From Pedobacter sp. Leaf194 (GTDB lineage Bacteria > Bacteroidota > Bacteroidia > Sphingobacteriales > Sphingobacteriaceae), in NCBI RefSeq assembly GCF_001423945.1, contig NZ_LMPU01000001.1, positions 1,113,971 through 1,177,970 on the forward strand: a stretch of DNA of 64,000 bases. Reading direction: 5' to 3'. Each line of letters starts with the position of its first letter. Within the stretch, counting starts at the first letter, position 1. Made by a program: the position numbers and the translations under genes. The notes below the pieces were generated by a model. The model did not search any database, had not been told where the DNA came from, and worked only from the letters and a program-made list of their open reading frames with translations. Shown piece by piece: positions 7,773 to 17,072 of this stretch.

Positions 7773-8510
7773 ATGAAAAATAATATTTTGATTTCAGCGA
7801 TAAGCATTTTTTCCATTGCAATAATTGGCCTTTTCGGGTGCAGCAAAGAACTTGATAATAAAAAATACCCGAGCTCTAAAATCTCTGGCCGCTTTGTTTA
7901 TAACGGACAGCAATTACAGCTAATGGGTACATCTTCTGATGGGAATGGATCCAATACTTTACAACTTCATCAAACCGGACCCGGCACATGGGATCCGGGC
8001 TTTATCAAAATGTTCTCACGTGAAGACGGAACATTTACCATTAATGCATATGATGGGGATTATTATCTAAATATAACACCTGGAAGAGGACCATGGGTCT
8101 CGAGTACGGATACCATCAGGTTCAATCTACAAGGAGAGAAGTCTGACCTGGTATTTAACGTTCGTCCCTACTATTGGCTATCAGAATATAGCAATACCTA
8201 CACAGATTCTGTGTTAACTGCCAATTTTAAAATGGATAAGGTCGTAAGCACGGCTAATCTGGAGAAACTTGTGATATACTTGGGCACAACGTCGATTCTG
8301 GACATTACTTCCAGAGTAGTTGAGCGGTCTTTCACTAATATTGCGCCAGGTACCGTTAAGTTGACACTTGATTTAAAAACACTTTCCAAAACGGAAAAGG
8401 ATAATTTAAAGACAACAGGCTTTTTATTCGCAAGAGTTGGGGTTAAAACACAGGGTGTAAGCGATTTGCTTTACACGAAAACAGTGCAGCTTTCCCCGCA
8501 GAAAAATTAA
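7773..8510 (+). CDS. DUF3823-type SusE/F-position lipoprotein
   Basis: This is a 245-aa protein beginning with a lipoprotein signal peptide ending in the lipobox LFGC (Cys about residue 23), so it should be anchored in the outer membrane. The body matches the DUF3823 pattern: SGRFVYNGQQLQL, then LQLHQTGPG, a DGTFTINAYDGDY strand, GRGPW, DTIRFNLQG, and VRPYYWLSEY. Such proteins follow SusD in polysaccharide-utilisation loci and probably help bind glycans at the surface. The start lies 15 bp after the SusD-chimera stop, so the two were once co-transcribed. Function beyond the family name is unknown. Confidence 0.75.
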   Translation: MKNNILISAISIFSIAIIGLFGCSKELDNKKYPSSKISGRFVYNGQQLQLMGTSSDGNGSNTLQLHQTGPGTWDPGFIKMFSREDGTFTINAYDGDYYLNITPGRGPWVSSTDTIRFNLQGEKSDLVFNVRPYYWLSEYSNTYTDSVLTANFKMDKVVSTANLEKLVIYLGTTSILDITSRVVERSFTNIAPGTVKLTLDLKTLSKTEKDNLKTTGFLFARVGVKTQGVSDLLYTKTVQLSPQKN

Positions 8511-8559
8511 TTTTTGCCTATTAGCTGCAATCAACTAACAATCATATCAACATTACATT

Positions 8560-10893
8560 ATGAATAAAAAACACTATTGCATTTTACTATTTTTTTTAGC
8601 CGTCACTAACGTTGCCTTTAGTCAGTCTTATAAACCGACCAAACTGGGAATTATGGCAGAGTTGCCAACGATGAATGTTGAACTACAGTATTTTTCGCCG
8701 CAAATTGTGAGGATTTTAAAGTATCCCAAAGGAACGAACTTTAGGAACGAAAGCCTTTCAGTAATTAAAACGCCACAAAAAACGCCGCTGAAAGTTAATC
8801 GCTCAAATGATGTGGCTATTGTTAAAAGCAATGCAGTTGAGGTTAGACTGGATTTAAAAACAGGTAAGGTCAGCTTTTTCTCTCCAGATGGAAAACCCCT
8901 TTTAACTGAAAAAGAAAATTCAGCTGCCTTTACACCGGTAAAGGACAATGTTGAAGGTAATTTTGCGATGAAACAAGTTTACAGCTTAGACGAAAAGGAA
9001 GTGATTTACGGCCTGGGACAACAACCAAACGGAAAGCTTAACCAACGTGGGCAGAAGATTTTTTTAAAAAATGAAAATACCCGCGTTGCGATTCCATTTA
9101 TTCAATCTGTTAAGGGTTATGGTTTGTTTTGGGATAACCCATCCTTATCCACGTTTGAAGATGGCCCGACGGGCACTTCCTTTGAATCGCAGGTTGGAAA
9201 AGGCATAAATTATTATTTTCTTGCCGGCGGAGGGAGTGATGGCGTAGTAACGCTTATGCGCGATCTGACTGGGCAGGCGCCGATGATGCCGCTCTGGGTG
9301 TATGGCTTTAGTCAATCACGTGAACGATATAAAACACAATTTGAAATTGTTGACGTGGTCAGAAAATACCGTGATCTAAAAATTCCGCTCGACGGAATTG
9401 TTCAGGACTGGCAATATTGGGGAGCAGATAGCAACTGGAATGCGATGAGTTTTGCGCCAAAAATTTATCCAAGGCCTCAGGCGATGGTAGATACCATCCA
9501 TAATTTAAATGCCCACTTATTTATTGTGGCATGGCCAGGTTTTGCACCAAAAACACCTCAATATCAGGAATTCAAGCGCAAGGATATGCTTATTAATTTT
9601 GATACCTGGCCTCCGGGCGCAAATACACGTCCTTATGATGTATACAATCCGGAAGCGAGAAATATCTACTGGAGCTATTTGAATAAGGGTATTTTTTCTT
9701 TAGGCATAGATGCCTGGTGGCTGGATTCTACCGAACCCGATCACATCAATTTGAAAGAACAGGATTTCGACCAGCCGACACATCTGGGAACCTTCAGAAG
9801 TGTTCATAATGCGTTTCCATTATCCCATACTAAAGGTGTATACGAAAATCAGCGTAAAACAAGTGAAGAAAAGCGGGTCGTTCTTTTAACCCGTTCGGCC
9901 TTTGCTGGTCAACAACGCTATTCGGCCAATACCTGGAGCGGAGATATAGGTTCAGATTGGCCTACTTTTGTCAAACAAATCCCTAATGCAATCAATTTTT
10001 CACTTAGTGGGCTACCTTATTGGAATGCCGATATAGGTGGTTTTTTTGCCGGAGCATATGTGAAAAATGGAGGCGTTAAAAATCCGGAATTTCAGGAATT
10101 ATACACGCGCTGGATGCAGTTCGCTACCTTTACGCCAATGATGCGTTCTCATGGAACAGATCTTCCAAGGGAAATTTATCAATTTGGAAACCGGGGAGAT
10201 AAAATTTTCGATGTACAGGAGAAATTCATCAAGCTGCGTTACAGCCTATTGCCTTATACTTATTCAACAGCCTGGAATGTAACTAAAAATTCAGGGTCTA
10301 TCATCAGGCCGTTATATGCTGTAGCTCCGACTGATGCACAAGGTTTAGAGAACACAATAGAATACCTGTATGGAGATGCATTTCTAGTGGCACCCGTAAC
10401 TGAAAAAGGTGCTACAAAAAAACAGGTCTATCTTCCGGCAGGAATTGACTGGGTAGATTTCTGGACCGGTGAGCAAAAGAAAGGTGGACAAACAGTAGAG
10501 AAATCGGCTCCAATTGACATCATACCTTTGTATGTCAGGGCAGGTTCAATTGTTCCATGGGGACCAGACGTACAATATGCCACAGAAAAGAAATGGGATA
10601 ACCTCGAAATAAGAATTTATCCTGGTGCAAATGGTATGTTCAAATTGTATGAAGATGAATTTGACAATTATAATTACGAAAAGGGCGCATATACAGAAAT
10701 CACTTTTCGTTGGAACGACAAAACTAAAGTTCTTTCCATAGATGACAGAAAAGGGAAATTCAAAAATATGTTAATGAGCCGTAAGTTTAATATGGTTATT
10801 GTTAACGGTAAATCTGTTATGGATACATCAGGCAGTAGCGCTGAAAGAAAGTCAATTACTTACACTGGTAAAAGAACTTCTTTGACATTTTAA
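8560..10893 (+). CDS. GH31 family alpha-glycosidase
   Basis: This is a 777-aa exported enzyme with a signal peptide over the first 22 residues (ending AFSQS). An N-terminal beta-sandwich domain is followed by the catalytic barrel. The GH31 nucleophile block GIDAWWLDSTEPD lies near residue 385-395, with the Asp of WLDS as nucleophile. The acid/base block NTWSGDIGSDW lies near 457-465. A C-terminal beta-domain with FWTGEQ and PLYVRAGSIVPWG follows. GH31 enzymes include alpha-glucosidases, alpha-xylosidases and transglycosylases; the WLDSTEPD form is common in alpha-xylosidase-like members, but specificity cannot be fixed from sequence. It belongs to the remains of a polysaccharide locus with the DUF3823 and GH43 genes. 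Confidence 0.85.
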   Translation: MNKKHYCILLFFLAVTNVAFSQSYKPTKLGIMAELPTMNVELQYFSPQIVRILKYPKGTNFRNESLSVIKTPQKTPLKVNRSNDVAIVKSNAVEVRLDLKTGKVSFFSPDGKPLLTEKENSAAFTPVKDNVEGNFAMKQVYSLDEKEVIYGLGQQPNGKLNQRGQKIFLKNENTRVAIPFIQSVKGYGLFWDNPSLSTFEDGPTGTSFESQVGKGINYYFLAGGGSDGVVTLMRDLTGQAPMMPLWVYGFSQSRERYKTQFEIVDVVRKYRDLKIPLDGIVQDWQYWGADSNWNAMSFAPKIYPRPQAMVDTIHNLNAHLFIVAWPGFAPKTPQYQEFKRKDMLINFDTWPPGANTRPYDVYNPEARNIYWSYLNKGIFSLGIDAWWLDSTEPDHINLKEQDFDQPTHLGTFRSVHNAFPLSHTKGVYENQRKTSEEKRVVLLTRSAFAGQQRYSANTWSGDIGSDWPTFVKQIPNAINFSLSGLPYWNADIGGFFAGAYVKNGGVKNPEFQELYTRWMQFATFTPMMRSHGTDLPREIYQFGNRGDKIFDVQEKFIKLRYSLLPYTYSTAWNVTKNSGSIIRPLYAVAPTDAQGLENTIEYLYGDAFLVAPVTEKGATKKQVYLPAGIDWVDFWTGEQKKGGQTVEKSAPIDIIPLYVRAGSIVPWGPDVQYATEKKWDNLEIRIYPGANGMFKLYEDEFDNYNYEKGAYTEITFRWNDKTKVLSIDDRKGKFKNMLMSRKFNMVIVNGKSVMDTSGSSAERKSITYTGKRTSLTF

Positions 10894-10993
10894 ATCCAAA
10901 AATTTTAGTTTTAGTAAGAATTAACCCCACTTTATTATATTAATATTGTGGGGGTATTCTTTAAATTCAGGATACATAATCATAAAATATAAA

Positions 10994-12922
10994 ATGTTTA
11001 AAATTACTAGTTTAGCGTTCCTGTTAATAGTCGCAACAAGCAGTTTTGCTCAAAAAAAGCAACCAGAATTGAAATATGATGGCTACTTATTTGCTTATTT
11101 TGAGGGGTCGGGTAAAGGAGATTTACAGGAACAACTCCGGTTTGCCACGAGTAGCGACGGTTTAAACTGGTCTGCACTCAATAAAAACCAGCCGGTTCTT
11201 AAAGCGGATGAAATATCACTATCTGGTGGTATACGTGATCCACATATTCTGAGAACGGAAAAAAATGATGCGTTTTTGATCACAGCCACAGATATGAATA
11301 CGGTGAAAAATGGCTGGGGACAAAACAATGGAATTGTTATGCTCAGGTCGAGCGATTTAATACATTGGTCTCACAGTGCTATTGATTTAACTAAGCAATA
11401 CCCGAAATTTTTCGCGAATGTACAATGGGTATGGGCGCCTCAAACCATTTATGATCCCGTGGTTAAAAAATACATGGTCTATTTCACGGTTAAGTTTAAA
11501 AACGACAACAAACTTGATTTTTATGCTGCATATGCAAACAAGGATTTTAACGGATTTGAAAGCCAGCCAAAATTAATATTTAGTCCTAAATTCGGTGGCA
11601 TAGACGGAGACATCGTTTTTAAAAACGGTACTTATCATTTTTTCTTTAAAGGAAATACAAAGGTTGATGGTAAAGAAGTGAAAAACGGCATTCAGCAAGC
11701 TACTTCGAAATCATTAAAAGGGCCCTGGATCGAAGATTTTAAATATTTAGATGTTTACTCAGATAAAAATATCGCTGTAGAAGGATCGAGCGTTTTCAAA
11801 TTAAATAATTCGGATGATTATGTCTTAATGTACGATTTATATACCAAAGGTAAATATGAATACCAGACCAGCACAGATTTATTCAATTTCACCAAAGTTT
11901 CCAAATCATTCACAAAAAACTTTAATCCACGGCATGGAAGTGTGATTGGCATAACCAAATCAGAAGCAAGGAGATTAAATGACGAATGGGAGTGTGTTCC
12001 TGCGGCTTTATTGCAGCCAACAGAACTTTCAGACAGGTATGTGTTTAAGAGTACGGGTAACCCCATTATTAAGCACCATTTCACCGCTGACCCGGCTGCA
12101 TTAGTTGAGAACGATAAACTTTGGTTATTTACCGGGCATGATTTTGAGGGCGACCAGAAGGGTTACAAAATGAAAGATTGGTTGGTGTTTTCAAGTACGG
12201 ACATGACAACCTGGACAGAATATCCCGTTCCTTTAAAACTATCTGATTTTTCATGGGCGAAAGGTGGGGATGCCTACGCCGCACAGGTTATAAAAAGAAA
12301 TAATAAATATTATTTTTACGTAAGCACAAATGCTTACGGTATTGGTGTAGCCGTATCTGATAAGCCTGAGGGGCCTTATAAAGATGCTTTAGGAAAACCT
12401 TTATTGACAAATAAAGATTGTTTTGATTCTAAAAATTATTGGGCATGTATAGACCCATCAGTTTATATTGACGGAGATGGTCAGGCATGGATTTTCTGGG
12501 GAAATAGTGAATGTTATTTTGCTAAGTTAAAGGAGAATATGACAGAGATCGACGGCGAGGTTAAACGGATTAACTTTGAAGGATTTGACTTCACAGAAGC
12601 ACCATGGCTGCACAAGAAAGACAATTTATACTACCTTTCTTATGCAACAGGTTTCCCTGAAAAAACAGCTTACGCAACCAGCAAAAACATTTCCGGGCCG
12701 TGGAAATATCGGGGCATATTGAATGAAATAGCAGGTAATTCCGATACCAATCACCAGTCTATTGTTGAATTCAAAAATCAATGGTATTTTATTTACCATA
12801 ATGGTTCTATCCAGCCCAATGGAAGCGGTCATAGCAGGTCGGTATGTATTGATAAGTTATTTCACAACCAGGATGGTACAATAAAACGCATTTCAATGAC
12901 AAGTGAGGGACTTATGCAGTAG
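10994..12922 (+). CDS. Two-domain GH43 glycosidase
   Basis: Starting from the ATG at 10994, this protein has a signal peptide ending SSFAQ and two consecutive five-bladed beta-propellers of the GH43 type. In the first, GGIRDPHIL carries the general base Asp, IDGDIVFKNGTYHFF is a blade strand, and AVEGSSVFK carries a Glu. In the second (from about residue 350), TADPAALVENDKLWLFTGHD carries the base, ACIDPSVYIDGDGQAW the pKa-tuning Asp, and FTEAPWLHKKDNLYYLSY the acid Glu. Family members release arabinose or xylose from hemicellulose or pectin. The upstream in-frame start at 10946 would add residues before the signal peptide and is less likely. It ends the operon and is followed by a hairpin terminator. 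Confidence 0.85.
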   Translation: MFKITSLAFLLIVATSSFAQKKQPELKYDGYLFAYFEGSGKGDLQEQLRFATSSDGLNWSALNKNQPVLKADEISLSGGIRDPHILRTEKNDAFLITATDMNTVKNGWGQNNGIVMLRSSDLIHWSHSAIDLTKQYPKFFANVQWVWAPQTIYDPVVKKYMVYFTVKFKNDNKLDFYAAYANKDFNGFESQPKLIFSPKFGGIDGDIVFKNGTYHFFFKGNTKVDGKEVKNGIQQATSKSLKGPWIEDFKYLDVYSDKNIAVEGSSVFKLNNSDDYVLMYDLYTKGKYEYQTSTDLFNFTKVSKSFTKNFNPRHGSVIGITKSEARRLNDEWECVPAALLQPTELSDRYVFKSTGNPIIKHHFTADPAALVENDKLWLFTGHDFEGDQKGYKMKDWLVFSSTDMTTWTEYPVPLKLSDFSWAKGGDAYAAQVIKRNNKYYFYVSTNAYGIGVAVSDKPEGPYKDALGKPLLTNKDCFDSKNYWACIDPSVYIDGDGQAWIFWGNSECYFAKLKENMTEIDGEVKRINFEGFDFTEAPWLHKKDNLYYLSYATGFPEKTAYATSKNISGPWKYRGILNEIAGNSDTNHQSIVEFKNQWYFIYHNGSIQPNGSGHSRSVCIDKLFHNQDGTIKRISMTSEGLMQ

Positions 12923-13245
12923 ACTTCTGATTTAATTATTTGTAAATCAGCTTTCTTAGTCCAGGTGTTTAGTATTGGTACCTATGATGTAGGGAAGAAA
13001 ATTGAAAAATCAGGATGGGTGATCTAGTTCCATCCTGATTTCTCTTTGGAATATGCCTTTGGCCAAAACAATCAGTCAATGTGATTTCTGGGACTATTCT
13101 TTAAAAAAAGCCGTGTTTCTGTCAGAAAAAAAGGAAAACAATCATACTGAACATTTTGCAGGAGCCTTTCTTAATATTTCACCAACACTTCTGATATATG
13201 TTTTTCCTTTCAAAGGATGATTAGCTAATTTAAATAAAGATCTTA
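12923..13245. other. Non-coding stretch between the GH43 and TetR-fragment genes
   Basis: About 320 bp with no convincing gene. The only structured element is the hairpin at 13007-13042, annotated separately. The DNA-binding part of the following TetR remnant should lie here but cannot be found in any frame. Confidence 0.5.
13007..13042 (+). terminator. Hairpin terminator after the glycosidase operon
   Basis: A 12-bp perfect stem, AAATCAGGATGG pairing with CCATCCTGATTT, with an 11-base loop and T-rich sequence after it. It lies about 85 bp after the GH43 stop. Confidence 0.6.
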
Positions 13246-13623
13246 TTGCACAGGGTTATGGAGGGCTATGTAAATGGGATACTTAATAAAACTGCGTTCC
13301 ATAAAATGATGCACCGCGAATTGTCTTTAACCCAGAGGCCCGAAATGTATGATAAAATTAAGGATGCGATGAGTCAAAACATGCAGCTTATTGATCGCAT
13401 TATTACCGATGGGATAGAAGATGGCACCTTTAACAAGGTAGATGTACGGATGGTAATCGCTACCATTATGGGCACCATAACCAATATTGTTATTTCGCCC
13501 CACAAGGTTATATCGTGCTCTAATTTCGACCTGAACAATCCGAAAGATAAAAAAATTATTAAAGACAGGGTGGTTTCGCACTTACAAGATCTAACAACAG
13601 TTTATTTAACAACAAAAAGATGA
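13246..13623 (+). pseudogene. TetR-type regulator, C-terminal ligand domain only
   Basis: The 125-aa frame begins with a TTG inside what looks like the middle of a TetR family protein. It shows a helical YVNGILNKTAFHKMMHRELS stretch, IIDGIEDGTF-like sequence (here RIITDGIEDGTFNKV) and a VIATIMGTITNIV helix, typical of the C-terminal dimerisation and ligand domain. The N-terminal helix-turn-helix of about 70-80 residues is missing from the DNA upstream, so it can no longer regulate a promoter. It sits right before the second copy of the 330 bp repeat, next to the edge of a rearrangement, which probably caused the truncation. Confidence 0.6.
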
Positions 13624-13741
13624 TACCAGTATCCCTACTATACCAAGTTCGGTGGGCATGAGTACAAGATTTGCCGAAGGTCTCGAAATGTATGCCTGTA
13701 CGGTACCGCTTCGATCCATTGAGCTGAGTTGAAGACCAAGC

Positions 13742-14069
13742 TGTACATTGTTGCTAAAACCTATAGCGGTTAACTGAGTCCAAAAATCAACATATCCTTA
13801 AGGAAACGTCGAACTCGGAAAAAGCGTCTCAGCTGCATTAATATTTGATTTTCAGTCAGAAAGGCAAAATAGTTCAAGAAAATCTTCCTAAATATCGAAC
13901 TGATTAAAGTGAGGCTGTAACGATTTGGATAACAAATTCTTATGGGTATAAAAAGAGGAAACAACACAAATGGGTTGTTTCCTTAAGTAGCCCTTACTGG
14001 ACAAATTTCGAATTTTTTCTTGTCTGATTTGCAGGAATTGGCGAATGTTGCTAATTATCTTAAACATTA
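13742..14069. repeat. Copy B of the diverged ~330 bp direct repeat
   Basis: This is a counterpart of 3711-4037 in the same orientation. It carries a frameshifted relic of the small recombinase-linked ORF, the inverted-repeat terminator and one TACTGGACAAATTTCGAA block. Unlike copy A, no recombinase gene lies before it. The hsdR gene begins its 3' end 120 bp further on, so the two copies flank the stretch holding the SDR, glycosidase and TetR genes. Confidence 0.85.
13951..13984 (-). terminator. Rho-independent terminator in repeat copy B
   Basis: AAGGAAACAACCC... pairs with ...GTTGTTTCCT on the minus strand and is followed by CTTTTT. It is placed about 205 bp after the hsdR stop and would end the hsdM-hsdS-hsdR transcript. 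Confidence 0.6.
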
Positions 14070-14188
14070 AGAAAAGGTTCGTTTTTTGAGACGCAACTTC
14101 ATCCATTTATGGGTAAAAAAAATTAGATTTTTTTCTCATATCAATACATAGCAATGTAGATTTTGGCATTGATTATCGGGTATATTTT

Positions 14189-17056
14189 TTATGCCCTTCC
14201 AGCAAAACCGCTCACAAATGTATTTACAAAATCGTAAATTTTGTAGGTAATACGTTCAATTTTATTGGAACGTTCAGCCAATTTTGGTTTTACCAGCATA
14301 GTACCCACAATATCATCGCGTAATGGTTGTCTATTGGTAAAAAGATATTCTCCAATAATATGTTCCAATTTATCTGAATCCAATTGCTCTTCTGCACTCA
14401 TTGTTGCCATTGCCGATTTTCTTTCAGTTTGAATAAAATCATCAAATACTTCCATCACATCATCGGCATTGGTAATAAATGGTAAGTTCTTCTGCATAAA
14501 CTTATCAATTAGTTCCTTTTTACTCCGCAGTTGAATATCAGAATTTAATAAATCTTGAATTATCTTCTCTTGACTCGCTTTTTCATCAACCGGCGCTGAC
14601 TGTAAGCGAATCAACAAGTTCATAATATAAGTTACATTAATCTCATCACGGTGGATCAGCTCTAACTCAAAATCCAAATCATCTAAAATCGAATGAGCGG
14701 GAGTTGCACCACTTGTTAAACCTTTATTTGCTTCATACAGGTCTAAATATTTGCTTTTGTAACCATCAAAATCAAATTCAGTAATCGGTAAATACTCAAA
14801 ATCAAAATCACCATACTGCTTCATTTTGTTAATTAAGCGCATTACCTCTCTAAAAGCCTTAACAAATGCCGCTTGTTCTTCCTCATTTTGCAATTGGTTC
14901 ACATTATCTACCGTAGGGACAATAGCTATCAACTCATCGTATTTTTCTTTCAGCTTCGCATCTAAAGCTTCAAAAGGCGGTTCGATAATTTCGCCAATGG
15001 CATCCTTGTTGGCAAACAGTTCGATGGCCTCATCGGTAGCCGATTTTAAATTGCGGTAACAAACTATATTCCCATGCGATTTTACCTCGTTTAAAATACG
15101 GTTGGTACGAGAGTAGGCTTGAATCAGGCCATGATGTTTTAAATTCTTATCAACGTATAAGGTATTTAAAGTTTTGCTATCAAAGCCAGTTAAAAACATA
15201 TTTACCACAATCAAAATATCAATTTGCTGATTTTTGACCTTTTCAGCTATATCGTTGTAATATTGGTAGAACAAAGTAGAATCTTTGGTCGAATAATTAC
15301 TTTGAAACATTTTATTGTAGTCGTCAATAAAATCGTCTAACTCCTCTCGTTTGTATTTCGATAAATAAGGACCCGCGTCTTCAGCAACCATACCAAGCGC
15401 ATCATCATTTGCATACAGCTTGTAATCCTTATTTTTCTTCTGCTCTTCGTTGGCGGCGTAAGTAAAAATGGTTGCAATTTTTAAATCGTGTAATCCTTTT
15501 TCTTTCGCTTTTTTAAAAAGTTTGTAATAAGCAACTGCCGCATCGGAATTGCTTACACAAAACATGGCTGTAAATTCCTTGTTGTGTGTTTTCAGCCTGT
15601 GGTTTTGCAAAATATGGTTTACAATTGCCTTTTGGCGAATGGGAGATTGCATCACCTCAGGTTCGTCAATTTTTTCAATCTCAATATCTAGAATTTGGTC
15701 CTTTTGTTTAAATGTACGGATGTACTCTATCGCAAAACGCAATACATTACCATCTTTAATGGCATCGGTAATTACATATTTATGCAAAGGCTTGCCAAAC
15801 AACATTTGCGTGGTGCGTTTACCATATTCATTGGTGCCCGCATTCTCAGCAAAAATCGGTGTGCCGGTAAAGCCAAACATTTGGCAACCCTTAAAAAAGT
15901 TTTTAATGTTCTCATGTGTTTCACCAAACTGCGAACGATGGCATTCATCGAAGATAAACACAATGCGTTGGTTAGTTAAACCAGCCATATCCTTTAAATA
16001 ATAGCTTTTAGATATGGTGTTATTCAGCTTCTGTATGGTGGTTACAATTAATTTACGATCGCCAGCCAATTGTTTAACCAAGGTTTTGGTATCGCTTGTC
16101 GAATCGATACTACCTTTACTAAAACTATTAAATTCTTTAGCGGTTTGTGTATCTAAATCTTTTCTATCTACCACAAAAACCACTTTGTGTACTTCTGGTA
16201 TGTCGGTTAAAATTTGTGCCGCCTTAAATGAGGTTAAAGTTTTACCCGATCCTGTGGTATGCCAAATGTAACCGTATTCATGCGTTGTTTTAACTTGGTT
16301 AATAATAGCTTCTACCGCATAATATTGATAAGGCCGTAGTACCATTAGTGCTTTTTGTGTGTCGTTAAGCACAATGTACTGCGTGATCATTTTCGATAAA
16401 TGACAGGGATTCATAAAATCATCCGCAAAATCTGCCAAGTTGGTAATCAACTCATTTGTAATATCTGTCCAAAAAAAGGTTTGCTTAAACGAACGATCTT
16501 TTACCCGGCCATTGCAATAATACTTGGTGTTAACCCCGTTGCTAATTACAAACAATTGAATAAACTGGAACAAGCCGAAACCAGTACCATACGAGTGTTT
16601 TTGGTAGCGATTAATTTGATTAAAAGCCTCTTTAAGCTCTAAACCACGACGTTTGAGTTCTATTTGAACCAGCGGCAAACCGTTTATCAAAATGGTTACA
16701 TCGTAACGGTTATCATAATTTCCTTTCATAGAAATTTGATTGGCCACCTGAAACTCGTTCTTACACCATTTTTTTTGATCGATTAATTGAATGGTTTTAT
16801 TTTCGCCCAATGCGTTTACATAAGGAATACGCGAACGCAAGGTTTTAGCCCGTTCGAAAGTGTTTCCTTTATTAAGATAGATGAGGATTTGATTTAATTC
16901 TGCATCGCTAAGCGAAACTTGGTTATGCTTTTCTAACTGTTGCTTAAAATTAGTAATTACATCTTTCTCCTCGCGAAGTATAATGCGTTCGTAACCTAAG
17001 CCAACCAATTGGCTAATTAAGTTATTTTCTAATAATTGTTCGGGTTGAGCGGTCAT
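14189..17056 (-). CDS. hsdR: Type I restriction enzyme, R (translocase/nuclease) subunit
   Basis: HsdR is the motor and nuclease subunit of a type I restriction complex. From the ATG at 17056 it has about 955 residues. The PD-(D/E)xK nuclease core is RYDVTILINGLPLVQIELK near residues 120-135. The superfamily 2 helicase part has Walker A HTTGSGKT near 270, the DECH box (FIFDECHRSQ) near 370, and the GFTGTP and QAYSRTNRILNE helicase motifs further on. A helical C-terminal domain for complex assembly follows. A longer frame starts with TTG at 17080 and overlaps hsdS; the ATG lies 17 bp past the hsdS stop and is preferred. The gene looks intact and is last in the hsdM-hsdS-hsdR operon. Confidence 0.95.
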   Translation of the reverse strand: MTAQPEQLLENNLISQLVGLGYERIILREEKDVITNFKQQLEKHNQVSLSDAELNQILIYLNKGNTFERAKTLRSRIPYVNALGENKTIQLIDQKKWCKNEFQVANQISMKGNYDNRYDVTILINGLPLVQIELKRRGLELKEAFNQINRYQKHSYGTGFGLFQFIQLFVISNGVNTKYYCNGRVKDRSFKQTFFWTDITNELITNLADFADDFMNPCHLSKMITQYIVLNDTQKALMVLRPYQYYAVEAIINQVKTTHEYGYIWHTTGSGKTLTSFKAAQILTDIPEVHKVVFVVDRKDLDTQTAKEFNSFSKGSIDSTSDTKTLVKQLAGDRKLIVTTIQKLNNTISKSYYLKDMAGLTNQRIVFIFDECHRSQFGETHENIKNFFKGCQMFGFTGTPIFAENAGTNEYGKRTTQMLFGKPLHKYVITDAIKDGNVLRFAIEYIRTFKQKDQILDIEIEKIDEPEVMQSPIRQKAIVNHILQNHRLKTHNKEFTAMFCVSNSDAAVAYYKLFKKAKEKGLHDLKIATIFTYAANEEQKKNKDYKLYANDDALGMVAEDAGPYLSKYKREELDDFIDDYNKMFQSNYSTKDSTLFYQYYNDIAEKVKNQQIDILIVVNMFLTGFDSKTLNTLYVDKNLKHHGLIQAYSRTNRILNEVKSHGNIVCYRNLKSATDEAIELFANKDAIGEIIEPPFEALDAKLKEKYDELIAIVPTVDNVNQLQNEEEQAAFVKAFREVMRLINKMKQYGDFDFEYLPITEFDFDGYKSKYLDLYEANKGLTSGATPAHSILDDLDFELELIHRDEINVTYIMNLLIRLQSAPVDEKASQEKIIQDLLNSDIQLRSKKELIDKFMQKNLPFITNADDVMEVFDDFIQTERKSAMATMSAEEQLDSDKLEHIIGEYLFTNRQPLRDDIVGTMLVKPKLAERSNKIERITYKIYDFVNTFVSGFAGRA

Positions 17057-17072
17057 TAATTTATTTTTGTAA

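Noticed and set aside
13250..13260. CAGGGTTATG shared with the tRNA-Met anticodon arm as a possible att copy
   Set aside because: Only ten bases match and they lie inside the TetR fragment's coding frame, so chance is the better explanation.
15549..16271. Plus-strand frames of 80-150 codons inside hsdR
   Set aside because: They lie wholly antisense to the conserved helicase core of hsdR.
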